DNA of 64,000 nt from Diploptera punctata (taxonomy: Eukaryota; Arthropoda; Insecta; Blattodea; Blaberidae): positions 318,501-382,500 of the forward strand of contig JASPKZ010007287.1 in the NCBI GenBank assembly GCA_030220185.1, read 5' to 3'. Made by a program: the position numbers and the translations under genes. The notes under the pieces are model-generated. The model worked only from the letters and a program-made list of their open reading frames with translations, did not search any database and was not told the DNA's origin. Position 1 is the stretch's first letter; each line of letters opens with the position of its first letter. Shown here piece by piece: positions 28,770 through 39,504 of the stretch.

Positions 28770-28985
28770 ACAAACAAGAAAGATAAACTCATGAATTTCG
28801 AAACTCCCGCAAATTTTGACCTGATCCAGAGGTTCATCGGTCCACCGATAGAAGGAAGAAGAAAACTGCCAAGAAACGACATAACGGTCAACTAGAGGCT
28901 ACTGATGATTGAGATAAGCTCCGAAACTGCAGTCTAGAAGAAAAATTGATATGAGGTGAGGTAATAAAAACATTAATTTAAATCT
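28770..28985 (+). mobile_element. Penelope-like 3' tail with candidate hammerhead
   Basis: Coding remnant KLMNFETPANFDLIQRF, then the tail up to TATGAGGTGAGG. This is the 3' end of a Penelope-like element; RT and GIY-YIG are missing. The ribozyme core is annotated separately. Confidence 0.7.
28898..28940 (+). ncRNA. Candidate minimal hammerhead ribozyme
   Basis: CTGATGA (28902-28908), a short stem II (GAG 28911-28913 with CTC 28919-28921), GAAAC (28923-28927) and the cleavage triplet GTC (28932-28934) appear in hammerhead order. Stem III is very short (AC/GT) and stem I is about 3 bp (CTA/TAG), as in the minimal hammerheads known from Penelope-like elements. The extra unpaired bases around stem II are a weakness. 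Other tails in this window keep CTGATGA-like and GAAAC-like pieces in degenerate form. Confidence 0.5.
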
Positions 28986-29399
28986 TATTATAGGGTGTAT
29001 TTTGCAAAAATACAAATGAATAAAAAAAATTGTCGAGCGATTCGAATCTTTGCTTTCATATATATTTCACCTTTTTGTAATTGGTTTAGCGATCTACGCT
29101 ACTCGAACATTGAATACTAGTTGTTTAAATCCTGATTGTCTTGTTTACTTACACTATGAACTATAGTTGAACTGTATTTGAAATGTCGCAATTTGAGTAA
29201 TATTGCATTTGTCGAACACTCTTAAATATTTAGAAATATGTCTGCTTCATTGTTCTTCAACTATTTAAGATGCTTAAAACCAAATACAGTGTAACTAAAA
29301 CATTTAACAATGGGTTACATCATGAACCACAGCTTTAGCTCTTTGAGCATGCGCAGTGGGCCATAACAGGGACTCTGCTTTTTGAAGTGGCTCTTTTTT
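28986..29399. other. Intergenic, no feature seen
   Basis: Contains GAGCATGCGCAG at about 29346, a partial match to the palindromic-family motif. No gene seen. Confidence 0.35.
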
Positions 29400-29538
29400 T
29401 TTCAAGTGTATATTAAGCAGGAAGGACAATAAAAATGTGGGTGATATTTTTAAAAGCACAGTATAAGAATGTGTTCAGAGTTGAGTGCATCTGTGACAGT
29501 AGTGATGTGTGGAGAGATAGGGACATTCTTCGATAGCA

Positions 29539-30130
29539 CTATGTCAGGAATGTCGGATCAAATACCGTAAGCAGTGTTTCTGAAGAGTGTTTGTTCCATG
29601 GGGCAGAGATTTCAATGTTATGTGCTTTACAATAATTTTGTAGTGTGACACCAGATACGTTTTGGACACGACAATTCCAATAAAGATGTTTTGCATTAAA
29701 ATCTCCTGCTAGTAAGTAACTAGGGGAGACAGATGTTAGAATATTTAGGTCATGTCTCATGAGTAATCTGGTGAGAGATTTATAGATTGATGCTATGAAA
29801 ATATTTTTGCGGCCTGAGACTGGTAGAAAAAAGCCGGAGGCTTCAATAAATTGAAGCCTTGGAATTGGGACCACTTTGTGGACAATTGATTTTTTTAATG
29901 CATATAGCAGTGCCACCAAAGGGGCCATCAAAACGGTCATTTCTGTATGTATAATATTGCAGAATTTGGAAACAGTCGAGCGGTTTTAAATATGTTTCAT
30001 TTAATACAAAAATGTCAATATTTAATACTTGTACAAAAGTGATTGGTTCTTGAGTCTATCTGGCATTAAAAGCCATGACACCGAGATATCTTTCTTTAGT
30101 GTATCTACACATAACCGAAGCACATATTAA
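29539..30130 (-). pseudogene. Jockey-type LINE endonuclease fragment
   Basis: Reading leftward with frameshifts: an N-terminal MAFNAR..., FVLNETYLKP (catalytic E), TYRNDRFDGPFGGTAICIKK, then ASIYKSLTRLLMRHDLN, SYLLAGDFNAKHLYWNCRVQ (catalytic D and N) and ending near the HDI region. This is an apurinic-type endonuclease domain. Confidence 0.75.
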
Positions 30131-30143
30131 ACACTCCAGATAT

Positions 30144-32760
30144 AAAAGATGTACAAAATTGGAGAAAACTGTGCGCACAACTCAAAAAAGAAATTAACAG
30201 CAATAAAAGAGAAAATTTTAATAACTTTCTCCAAAAAATGGATTATAGGAAAGATGGCCAGAAAGCATATAGATTTGTACACAATATACAAAATAAAAAA
30301 GAACGACAAAAAACACCATTTATCCACAACAACAAACAAATTATAAATTAAAGTGAAATAGCCAACAAATTCAACAAACACTATGCTAACACCTATACTT
30401 TGTCCTCAGAGAACAAAAAACAATAAAAGAGAACCTAAAAAATTACATACAATCAACAAGCATTACAAAAGATAATATTTTTAATAAGAATTTCAACATT
30501 AAAGAGTTAAACAGCCATTAATAGTTTAAAATCAAACAAATCTCCAGGAGCAGATAATATACATGCAGAATTTCTCAAACACCTTGGCAATAAAGTCAAA
30601 ACTCAATTACTCTCCCTTTATAATCTTTCTTGGAACACAAAAGTTCCTGATGATTGGAAAAAAGCTATTATAATACCTATTTTGAAAACAAAAAAATCAG
30701 CAAATACTTTTTCAAATTATCGCCCAATAGCACTAACTAGTGTAATTGTTAAAACTATGGAAAAAATGATTTCAAATCGATTAAATTGGTATTTAGAAAC
30801 CAATAATTTACTTTCACCCAATCAATCAAGCTGGATTTAGAGAATTACAATCAACAAATTGTACACCTAAGTCAAGCTATTAAAGACAGTTTCAACAGAA
30901 AAGAAGACACTCTGGCAATGTTTGTTGATTTCCAATGAGCATATGACTCTACTTGGAGATATAAATTATTAGAAAAAATGCAGACTTTAGGCATTCAAGG
31001 GAATATGCTACTCTGTATCAGCAATTTTCTCATCCAACAGTTCATCGCTACAAAGTATAATAATCACCTCTCTAAATACCAACAAACACATTGAGGTTTA
31101 CCACAGGGTTCTGTACTCAGTACCATTCTCTTCAATATCTACATTAATGATCTACCTAAGCATATAGAAAAGCTCCAAATAAAAACCCTACTTTTTGCTG
31201 ATGATGTAATATGGGTCTCCAAACCGAAAAACCAAAGTCAACAATTAATAACCATAGCCCAACAATCACTAATACAGTTAGAGAATTGGACATCCCAGAA
31301 CTTAATGAAGATAAATATACAGAAGGAAAATTATCAACTATTTACATTAACAAAGAAACCACTACCCATCACTCTGAAATTGAGGGTGAATTATTAACTC
31401 AAACACATGAAGCAAAATATTTAGGAATAACTCTGGACACAAAATTAACATGGAAGAAACACACAGAGAATATATGTACAAAGATAGAAACAAGGTAACC
31501 ATTATTAAAACGATTAGCGGGGAAAAAGTGGGGTTGCAACACATAAATCCTAAACACCTTCTACCAAATGTACATAAAACCTGTACTTCATTATTGTGAA
31601 GAAATCCTAGTAACTACTAAAGTGGAAAAACTTAATAAATTGCAGAACCAAATCCTCTGCCTGATAACAGGAGCCGTTAAAACAACACCTATCACTGCCA
31701 TGCAAATCTTAACAAATAACCCAAACATAGCATTTGAAATTGAGAAAACAGCAATCACACAGTATGAAAAATTTTTAAGGCTACCCCATAATAACTGGAT
31801 CCAAAGAAAACCACAAGTATGTTTAAAAACTCAGCAAAGCTTCTTAAGCATAGTACAAGAAATCAAACAGAAATTGCAACTTCCACATTCAAAAGAAAAT
31901 ATGCAGATGAGAAACAACCCTCTAGAATTTCTGGAAATTGAATATAACCTTCATTTAACAGAAGACATCAAGAAATCTTAAACTCCTCCATATATTTTAA
32001 AACAAATGTCACTGGAAATAATAAATCTAAGATACCCAGCTCCTGAATGGATACATATTTTTACAGATGGCTCCAGCCTACCAAATGACGGTGGCACTGG
32101 TGCTGGTGCAGTATGTCCACTTTTTTCCTTTTATCGTAAACTAAACACAAATTCAACAAACTTTGATGGCGAAATTCTAGCAATTTTCTTAAGTTTACAA
32201 AATCTTTTATATCACATCCAAAAATTTACAAAAGTTGTAATTCTATGTGACTCCAAAGCAGCCATTCTCGCTATAACACGAGACACAGCACCCAAAAGCA
32301 TCAAAATTATCGAATGTCACAAAATGATAAAACAGTTATCCCGTCTACATAAAAAAGTTGTACTTCAATAGATTCCGGCCCATTGTGGAGTGACAGGCAA
32401 TGAAATAGCCGATTTCCTAGCCAAGAAGGGTAGCAAAATTGTTTCAAACCCAACTTCTACTCCAGTTTCCTTTCACTCTATCAAAAGAATTATCTCAAAT
32501 AAATACATCAATAAACTTAGAGAAGAATACACCACCAAAACATCTGGAAAGGAATGGGAAAATTTACAAGCTTATGACATTACAAAGAAAATCTGCAGTA
32601 GCAACATTCAGACTGCTTGAATAAACACCTACACAAAATTGGCATAACAGATTCACCTAAATGCCCTTTTTGCAATTTAAATGAAGATATGGAAAGAAAC
32701 CATCTCCTCCGTTGTCCAGCTTTGTAGAAGAGACCAGCCTTTCTGCTAAATATTGGAGTG
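30144..32760 (+). pseudogene. LINE reverse transcriptase-RNase H, degenerate
   Basis: RT pieces with many stops and shifts: SLKSNKSPGADNIHAEFLKH, NYRPIALTSVIVKTMEKMI, then a decayed motif region near 31.1-31.2 kb. A later piece is LTQTHEAKYLGITLDTKLTW. RNase H is better preserved: IHIFTDGSSLPNDGGTGAGA (first catalytic D), FDGEILAIFLSLQ (E), ILCDSKAAILAI (D), and IPAHCGVTGNEIADFLAKKG (H and D), with one stop before IPAHCG. A C-terminal zinc-knuckle-like region (KCPFCNLNEDMERNHLLRCP) follows in another frame near 32.66 kb. Confidence 0.78.
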
Positions 32761-32815
32761 CAAGAGAGCGAATGATTTCATTATCAAGTGCTCGACATTA
32801 GATACCAACCAACCA
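30144..32815 (+). mobile_element. RNase H-bearing LINE (I-like), plus strand, inserted in Jockey LINE 1
   Basis: The element encodes a degenerate reverse transcriptase followed by RNase H and ends in CCAACCAACCAA before the second copy of the 13-bp target duplication. No endonuclease is present, so it is 5'-truncated. Presence of an RNase H domain points to the I/R1-like side of the LINE tree. Confidence 0.75.
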
Positions 32816-32828
32816 ACACTCCAGATAT

Positions 32829-34320
32829 GAACATAAACCTCTCAATTGGAGATTTTAATCCAGCCAATTTGGGATGGATACCTCTTAAGGAGCTGTTGTC
32901 CATGTCCAGACATGGGGAGAGAAACGATGGACATAGTCTGTACCTGTGCAGTGTTTACGACTTGTGGTATTGTGATAGGGGATTCAATTTTGCTATAGGA
33001 GATATTAGGATTCATCGGTTGGAAGTGAATGTTTGTGATTGAGGATCAGTAGGTTTTGGAATGGGTTCTTGTTCTTTAAGGAAGGCAGCTTGGGCTGCCT
33101 TATAGGCTGGACAGGAACGGTATGATGCAGAATGTCCCCTTTCATTACAGTTTGCATATTTTAATTTCTGTTCGTCCATGAGGGCCGTAACATTCACTGG
33201 ACATTTTTTGAGGTTGTGTGCTTCAGGCCAGCTCTTGGTTTCTATGTATTGCAACTACCATATACAAGAGGCAGTCTAAGTTATATATCTCTCGCCTGGC
33301 GTCATTATTGGCCAACCCGACATATAGAGGAAGTGGGTACAGCAAATCTTTTTCTTAGAGATCTGCTTGACGGATATGATAGGGAATTGCAAGTTCAATA
33401 ATTCTTGGTGAATTTCCTAGATGGGAGTTGTAGTGGGAACTCTTTAATACGACCTGCAGTGAAGGTCTTTCTTCATCTGGAATGTGTAATATTGTTTTCC
33501 AGCATTAGTAAAATATTCTTTAGAATTTGAAAGTCCTCTACCATGGAAGCATAATAGCGGAGGTCCTATCTAGTTTTAACTACTTTTAGGTTTCCTTGAC
33601 TTTTGGTCTTGGTTTTCTTATTCATTTTAAATAATCACCATGTCATATTACCGTTATGGGTGGAGGACGGGATTTACGTTTTTTTTTTATTATTAGGCTG
33701 AGAAGGTCAGCTATTTGCCTTTGCTGCAACAGGGGCAGCTGTCACCCAGATGGCCCAGGTTTTGTTTCTGGCTGTGGAGCTGGAAGTCCGACAATACTGG
33801 TGTTTTCAGTTAATGCTGTGAATATGTTTTGTACTGGGACTATCGGTACTTCCTTCGCTCGTAACACAACTTGAGGCTTGTTCTTGGATTCGGATTCTTT
33901 GGGCTTACGCCATTTTGGTTCTGGTTCAGATTAATTTTTAGACAATGGAAGATCATCACCTAGGCTAAATAGGCATAAGGTTATGACCTCCATTGCCACA
34001 GTTTTAAGTTCGTCATGAACGTTGCCTAGGAAATCATTTCAATTCTTGCAGGTATTTCTGATTTTTTTTTCTAGTTTGCTGATGCACAGCCTCGTCATGG
34101 CACAGCCTGTGTCTGACATTTCAAAATCTGAGTAAATTTCAAAGTAGGTGAGGGTGATCACAAATATGCCTCTAATAAGCTCAGCTACTTTCATACTTTT
34201 GGAGCCCGGCTTCAAGTTTTGATCTTTGAGGAAGTTTTCAAAACAGTTTAGATTAGGAAAAGTCGGGGCTCTTCATCTTCCATATCCACATTCACTACAT
34301 TATCACTGACAGTTGCCATT
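32829..34320 (-). pseudogene. Jockey-type LINE ORF1 (gag-like), degenerate
   Basis: Starting at MATVSDNVVNVDMEDEE near 34.32 kb, the frame is broken repeatedly. A recognisable zinc-knuckle region remains at 33.0-33.25 kb: KKCPVNVTALMDEQKLKYAN, CNERGHSASYRSCPAYKAAQ and FLKEQEPIPKPTDPQSQTF. It parallels ORF1 of the element at 39.5-42.1 kb. Confidence 0.7.
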
Positions 34321-34680
34321 GGTGCTTGGTATGAATCCAAGACTTAGTCCAATGAAAAATTTTTCACTGACACCAACACTCACTCAACACTGACACTGAC
34401 TTTACAAAGCATTTATTGTTTTTAAAGTTGCTTTCGAAGTGACACAACACAAATTTAATAAACACTAGAACATGGATAACCACTGGAAGCCTAAATTTGC
34501 CAGCTATTTGCTGCTTGAGCCACGAACCGGTATTTCACATCACCTACAGGGTCGCACTTTTCACTAACACTCAGTAGAATGTTTTTACCAGAAGAATAGC
34601 TTTAGCCAAAGCTGGAGCAAGAGCACACGGCAAGAATAGGATCCCGCACTGCACTGCATAAATTGTACAAACGAATATAG

Positions 34681-35314
34681 CAAGAGATGTGATATAAACT
34701 CTATGTACATATGTGCGAGTTTTTGTTATTATTATTCCCAAGATCGTAGGCTTTGGAAGTTTGGCACGGGAAGACTACAGCGGCTGTAAAACCCCAAAGA
34801 TAGATATAGTCCACAGACGAAGTGAATGAAAGTAGTAGGTATTTCATACTCAGCACATTATATCATGAATCATTTTACTATAACTTACCCTCATTTAGAT
34901 GCCGAGTGGGTGTGTTAGTGCTGAGTCTGACGGACAATCCACACTACTAATATGACTAAACTGTCCATCGCATCTTCCATTCCAACAAATTTCCTTAATG
35001 TGTCTACGTGCTAGGCGAAGTCTATATTTTTTTTATTTCCTCGTGGAGTTTTGTAGCTGTAGGAACTATTTTTGTTATAAAAGTCCCTGATTAATCCCGA
35101 ATCAATATCGTCATAGTGAAATTTATGCTTCTTAGCCCTAGGTCTCTTTCTGCACGAAGAATTTCACTAGTCTCGACGCCTTTCTTTCTTATTTTGAGTA
35201 TACTGTGTTCTGATACACCACAATAATTAGCAACACATTAATTTATTTTTTGAGTAATTAAATATATCTCAATTCTTCTCATCTCCATTCCCCATCACAC
35301 ATTTTAAAACTAAT
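34681..35314. other. Intergenic, no feature seen
   Basis: Unassigned sequence between the first Jockey element and an RTE fragment. Confidence 0.4.
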
Positions 35315-35690
35315 TCACTGGCACCATCGAACCCATAGGTTCATGGCTGCGCGGACATAAGCTATCCTGAGCTAATGTTTTTCAATTCCCTGTATAATCT
35401 AATTCCCTCAAATCATGCTCAATGCTATTCTCTCGCCTCATTCTTGGCCTACTAACAGGAAACTTTCCCTCTGGTTTTCCTACAAGGGAGTTTCCATGTT
35501 CCTCTTTCATTCCCCATTCGTGCCACATGTCCTGCCCATCGCAGTCTACGAGACATAACATTTCTTATTATAACTGGTTTCCCATGAATATAATATAGCT
35601 CACTGTTAAGTAGTTTTATTTTCATTCGCATGCCCTCTTTTTGTTCAAAAAATTTCCCAAAGAACCTTTTCTCAAGTCTATTTCCTCATC
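35315..35690 (-). mobile_element. RTE-type LINE (family a) 3' fragment, old
   Basis: The minus strand corresponds to the last ~375 bases of the family-a LINE: the NERGTWKLPCRKTRGKVSC-like region, RPRMRRE and the final CGAACCTATGGG... block. Substitutions and small indels are more numerous than in the other copies, so this is an older insertion. Confidence 0.75.
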
Positions 35691-36214
35691 CACACAATAT
35701 AACTTCGAGAATAGTAGTTTCATATATTTATCAGTGTAATCTTTCTTTTTTTAAAGTTGGGACAATGAGTCCCAGTAATGCATAGTAGCATGTATTTCCA
35801 TATTTTGAGCCTGTGTTTAATTTCTTTGTTCATCTAATTCCTATTTGTAACTATTGTTCCTATGTGTTTTAAATCAACCACTCTTCAAAATTTTAATCAT
35901 CGCCCTTACCTCAGAATGAACTACGAAACATTAAAATATATATTATCTATACTGATTAAGATGCTCAAATTTAATTACCGCAAAACACAAAAATATAAAA
36001 CAAAATTGAATATGCCTGAAATAAACCACAGATGTGAGTGCTATCATGATTGTTCCTATATTCTCAGGTAGCATGCCATTGTATCGCTTGCAATTCCCGT
36101 GCCCCCCTTCGTCCCGCGATTTCGTCCTCTTCGTCTGTGGACAACAGAGATTATTAATTTCCATAGGACTACATTTGTATATCATGTAGAAACATCGTGT
36201 GAGACTTTTGAGAA
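35691..36214. other. Intergenic, no feature seen
   Basis: No gene recognised; two opposed short ORFs here show no family signature. Confidence 0.35.
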
Positions 36215-36415
36215 AGTCAACAAATAGAACTCAAGAACAATTTGGATAGAACATCTGCAAAGAATGACGGAGGATATGTTACCAAATATGGTACTGATGT
36301 ATAATCCTGGAGGACGAAGATCGATAGGAAAACCAAGAAAGCACCGGGCTGAACAGATGAGAGATCGAAACAGGCAAAGACCTAATCCGTGCAATTGATG
36401 ATGTAGAAATGTTTG
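36215..36415 (+). pseudogene. LINE C-terminal fragment (plus)
   Basis: The plus strand reads WIEHLQRMTEDMLPNMVLMY, NPGGRRSIGKPRKHRAEQM and RDRNRQRPNPCN. This is the HxxRM...PxGRRxxGxPRKxx signature at the C-terminus of RTE-like LINEs. Only this end is present. Confidence 0.65.
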
Positions 36416-36582
36416 TGAAAGGGACCACTATTTTGATATATTTATATACTTTTAACATGTAAGCATCTTTTTATTTTTTTTATATTTATTTGTATGATAA
36501 GTTGAAATGGTGAACATGATGAAATAATTTCTGATAAAGAAATTCCAACATTACCCAAACTAATAAACTGTTGAGGAAACGC

Positions 36583-36930
36583 GCGGCTCCGTGACACAAG
36601 CGCTCGCCTCTCACCGCTGGTGACCCGAGATTGAGTCTCGGTCTAACTAATTAAGGGTTAGCAATGTCCAGCATTGCCCATTGTGCTGCATACTAGAACC
36701 AGTTGTGGCTCCTTGGCAGCAGACTGCTAGTGGCTATCGCTTTGGGGTTTAGTGTCTTAGCCCTGCATATTTAGCGGCGTAGATGTTTAGCCGTGATGAC
36801 ATGAATTAAAGTGAGTATTAGGTGTGGTCTCCCCAGAGCAGAGTGTCATCCGCGCCGTCGACAAGCAGAGAGTCCGGAAGCCGACGACTCAGAATGAGCC
36901 ACGCTACATGGTTCGAGCACACCTTGAATG
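36583..36930 (+). mobile_element. SINE-like repeat with tRNA-like head
   Basis: CGGCTCCGTGACACAAGCGC and ACCCGAGATTGAGTCTCGG resemble the head of the family-C SINE, but the body (AGCAGACTGCTAGTGGCTAT, CCGACGACTCAGAATGAGCC) is different. It adjoins the 3' end of the second Jockey-type LINE. Confidence 0.45.
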
Positions 36931-36941
36931 CTTAGACCATC

Positions 36942-39504
36942 TCAGTTGGGGTGTCTGATGAATATATTGCGGTGAACAGTACGTCGCTGAAGCACATGCC
37001 CTATATTGCGCACAATTGGATTTGTATGATTTATAATATGTTGTTCAATTGTGTCAGCAATATATGGCATCTGTGCTAGATCGTGAAGCTCTGTGATCCT
37101 CGTGTATAGAGGTGCCGAAAAAATTATTTTGAGACATTTATTCTGAATGACCTGGACTTTCCTTTTGTGTGTAGCAGCGAGGATACTCCAGGTTTCACAA
37201 CCATACAGCAACATGCTATTTTGATACATAGCTCGATATAAGTGAAGCTTGATCCGCGATGACAGCGTGGCCGACTTGAAAAATGGATATAATATTGCTA
37301 ATGCAGTATGAGCTTTTTGAGAGATTTGCCGAACATGAATTTGGAACGTAAGCTTAGAGTCCAGATGGACCCCAAGATACTTGACAGAAATCCCAAGGCG
37401 GAGAAGTTGAATCCCTAGGGTCAGTCTGAAAGGAGGCCGTCTGTGGGTTTTGGTGAATAAAATCGCTTGAGTTTTACTCACATTGAGATTGATGTTCCAC
37501 AGACGGAACCAGGAATTTAGGGCATTTTGTAGGACGTGGACACGGTAACGTAGGGCTCGAAAAGAGGATTGGTAGAATATGTAGGTATCGTCTACAAGTG
37601 TAGCAGTATGAATGTAAGGGAAAGAAGAAAATCTGCTACATATATAGTGTAAAGAATGGGTGAAAGTACCGCTCTCTGAGAGACATTTAGGGGCTTCCAG
37701 TCGGATTTATACCCACTAACCGACACATAAAATTGCCGGTTAGTGAGGTATTTAGCGATAAGTTTAACAAGTGAAGCTGAAATGTTAAATTTTATTAATT
37801 TGAAAAGTAATCCATACATCCAAGTCGTATAGAAAGGAATATGGCCAAAGTGCTCTTCTTGGAGTTGAAACACGTGACAATTCGGCCGGCCAGTCTAGCT
37901 AACTGCAGCGGAGTACTGTGAGACTTTCTAAATCCAAATTGATGGTGAGGAATAATATTCCTCTCTGAAATTTCAAATTTTAGACGAGCCAAAATCAGAT
38001 TCTCCATTATTTTGCTCAGTACAGGCAGAAGACTGATTGGCCGCAGATTGTCTGGGTTGGAAGGATCTTTGCCGAATTTGGGAATGGTAACCTTGGCCCG
38101 CTTCCACACTTCAGGGAAGTAATGGAAGCGGAAACAAAGCTTCACTATTTGCAGGAAAAGTAGAAGTGCCTTAACAGGCAGGTGTTTGACCGCAAGATTT
38201 GTTATGCGATCAGGACCAGGGGCTTGTTGGTTGGGAAGACTTCTGACAATATTTTTCAATTCCGAAAAATATATGTCAGGAAGGACCTGTGGAGTAGGAG
38301 CTTCAAGAAAAGTACTTACAACTTGGTGTACTTAAGCTTCGTGAACTGGTGTTGTGAGTACATGTGGTTGGAATCGATCTGCGAGTTTTTCTGCTATTAG
38401 TTGGGCTTTATCACGAGGGTGATAAGCCCAGACTCCGTTTTATTCTTTTAATAATGCCCCACGGTTGGGTTTATCTTGCTGAGACGTCTCGAAGGGTTTT
38501 ATCCCAGTCAGCATTTCTTAATTCTCGCAGTCTATTCCTAACCAGATGTTGATATCGATTGTAGTGTTGTCGATGTTGGAGAGAGCCAAAATCACGATAA
38601 AGTCGTAGATATCTACGCTTTTTCGTAAGTAAGTTAGAAGTGTGGGATCTGTGTATTTTGTTTGCGATGGGTAGTCTGTTTTCGTTATAGAAAGTGTTAA
38701 GGCTGTTTTAAGGGATGCCTCAAAATTTTGAACGGCGAGTTCTAACTGTTCAGTGGACTGGACTGAAAGTGTAAGTTCTATCCATTGATGGAGTATGTTA
38801 GTATAATTCAGCCAGTCGATATGAGAATTGTATATTAAAAGGTGTATTAAGTAAAAAGGACGTTAATATTTTGAATAATATTGCAGTGTGGTCGGAGTCT
38901 AGCGAGTCTGTAACAGTAGTGATGTATGGTGAGATAGGGACATTCTTCGTTAGAGCGATATCCAGTATATCAGACTGGATACCATTTACAAAGTGTCTGA
39001 AGAAAGAATGTTCCCTTGGGGTATGAATTTCTATGTTATTGAATTGGCAGAAGCGGTGTATTTTGGACACGACATCGCCAGAAATGATCTTTGGAATTTA
39101 AGTCTCCCGCAATTAGAAAATTGGGGGAGATAGAAGTGAGAGTAGTTAGGTCGTGTCTCGTCAATAATCTGGTTGGAGATTTGTATACTGCCGCTATAAA
39201 TATTTCTTCGCGAGGTGATATAGGAAGAGTAATGCCACAGGCTTCAATAGACCACTCTGTGGCCAATGGTTCGTTTTATGCAAACGGCAGTGCCACCAAG
39301 GGGGCCGTTTAATCGGTCATTACGGTATATAATGTAGTACGGAATTTTGAATCTATCAGTTGCCTTTAAATGCGTTTCATTGAGCAGAAGAATGTCAATA
39401 GCTCTTTCTTGTAAAAATGTTTTAAGTTCATCTAGCTGTCGTAGTACACCATTGGCATTGAATGCCATGACGTTAAGATAGCTTCCGCGTGTGAAGCTAG
39501 CCAT
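36942..39504 (-). pseudogene. Jockey-type LINE ORF2 (endonuclease and reverse transcriptase)
   Basis: Begins at ATG 39504 (MASFTRGSYLNVMAFNANG), overlapping the ORF1 stop. Endonuclease motifs: LLLNETHLKA, FIAAVYKSPTRLL, FLIAGDLNSKD, and DSLDSDHTAILF (SDH). RT motifs: GPDRITNLAVKHLP, LRPISLLPVLSKIMENLI, HQFGFRKSHST, QRAVLSPILYTIYVADF (motif B), and VDDTYIFYQ near 37.58 kb (motif C, with Y/A changed to L/V). The C-terminal part is KYLGVHLDSKLTF and MLLYGCETWSI. At least five frameshifts or stops. Confidence 0.82.

Larger units (their letters stand above)
29400..34680 (-). mobile_element. Jockey-type LINE 1 (minus), RT lost, split by another LINE
   Basis: The endonuclease part (29.4-30.13 kb) and the ORF1 part (32.83-34.32 kb) are separated by an inserted RNase H-bearing LINE. 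TSD ACACTCCAGATAT occurs at 30131-30143 and 32816-32828. It is homologous throughout to the longer Jockey-type element at 36.9-42.5 kb. The RT is absent on the 3' side (left), so this copy lost its 3' end after insertion. Confidence 0.8.

Noticed and set aside
32788..33042. 84-codon plus-strand ORF next to the RNase H LINE
   Set aside because: It crosses the target-duplication boundary and is antisense to the Jockey ORF1 remnant; not a gene.
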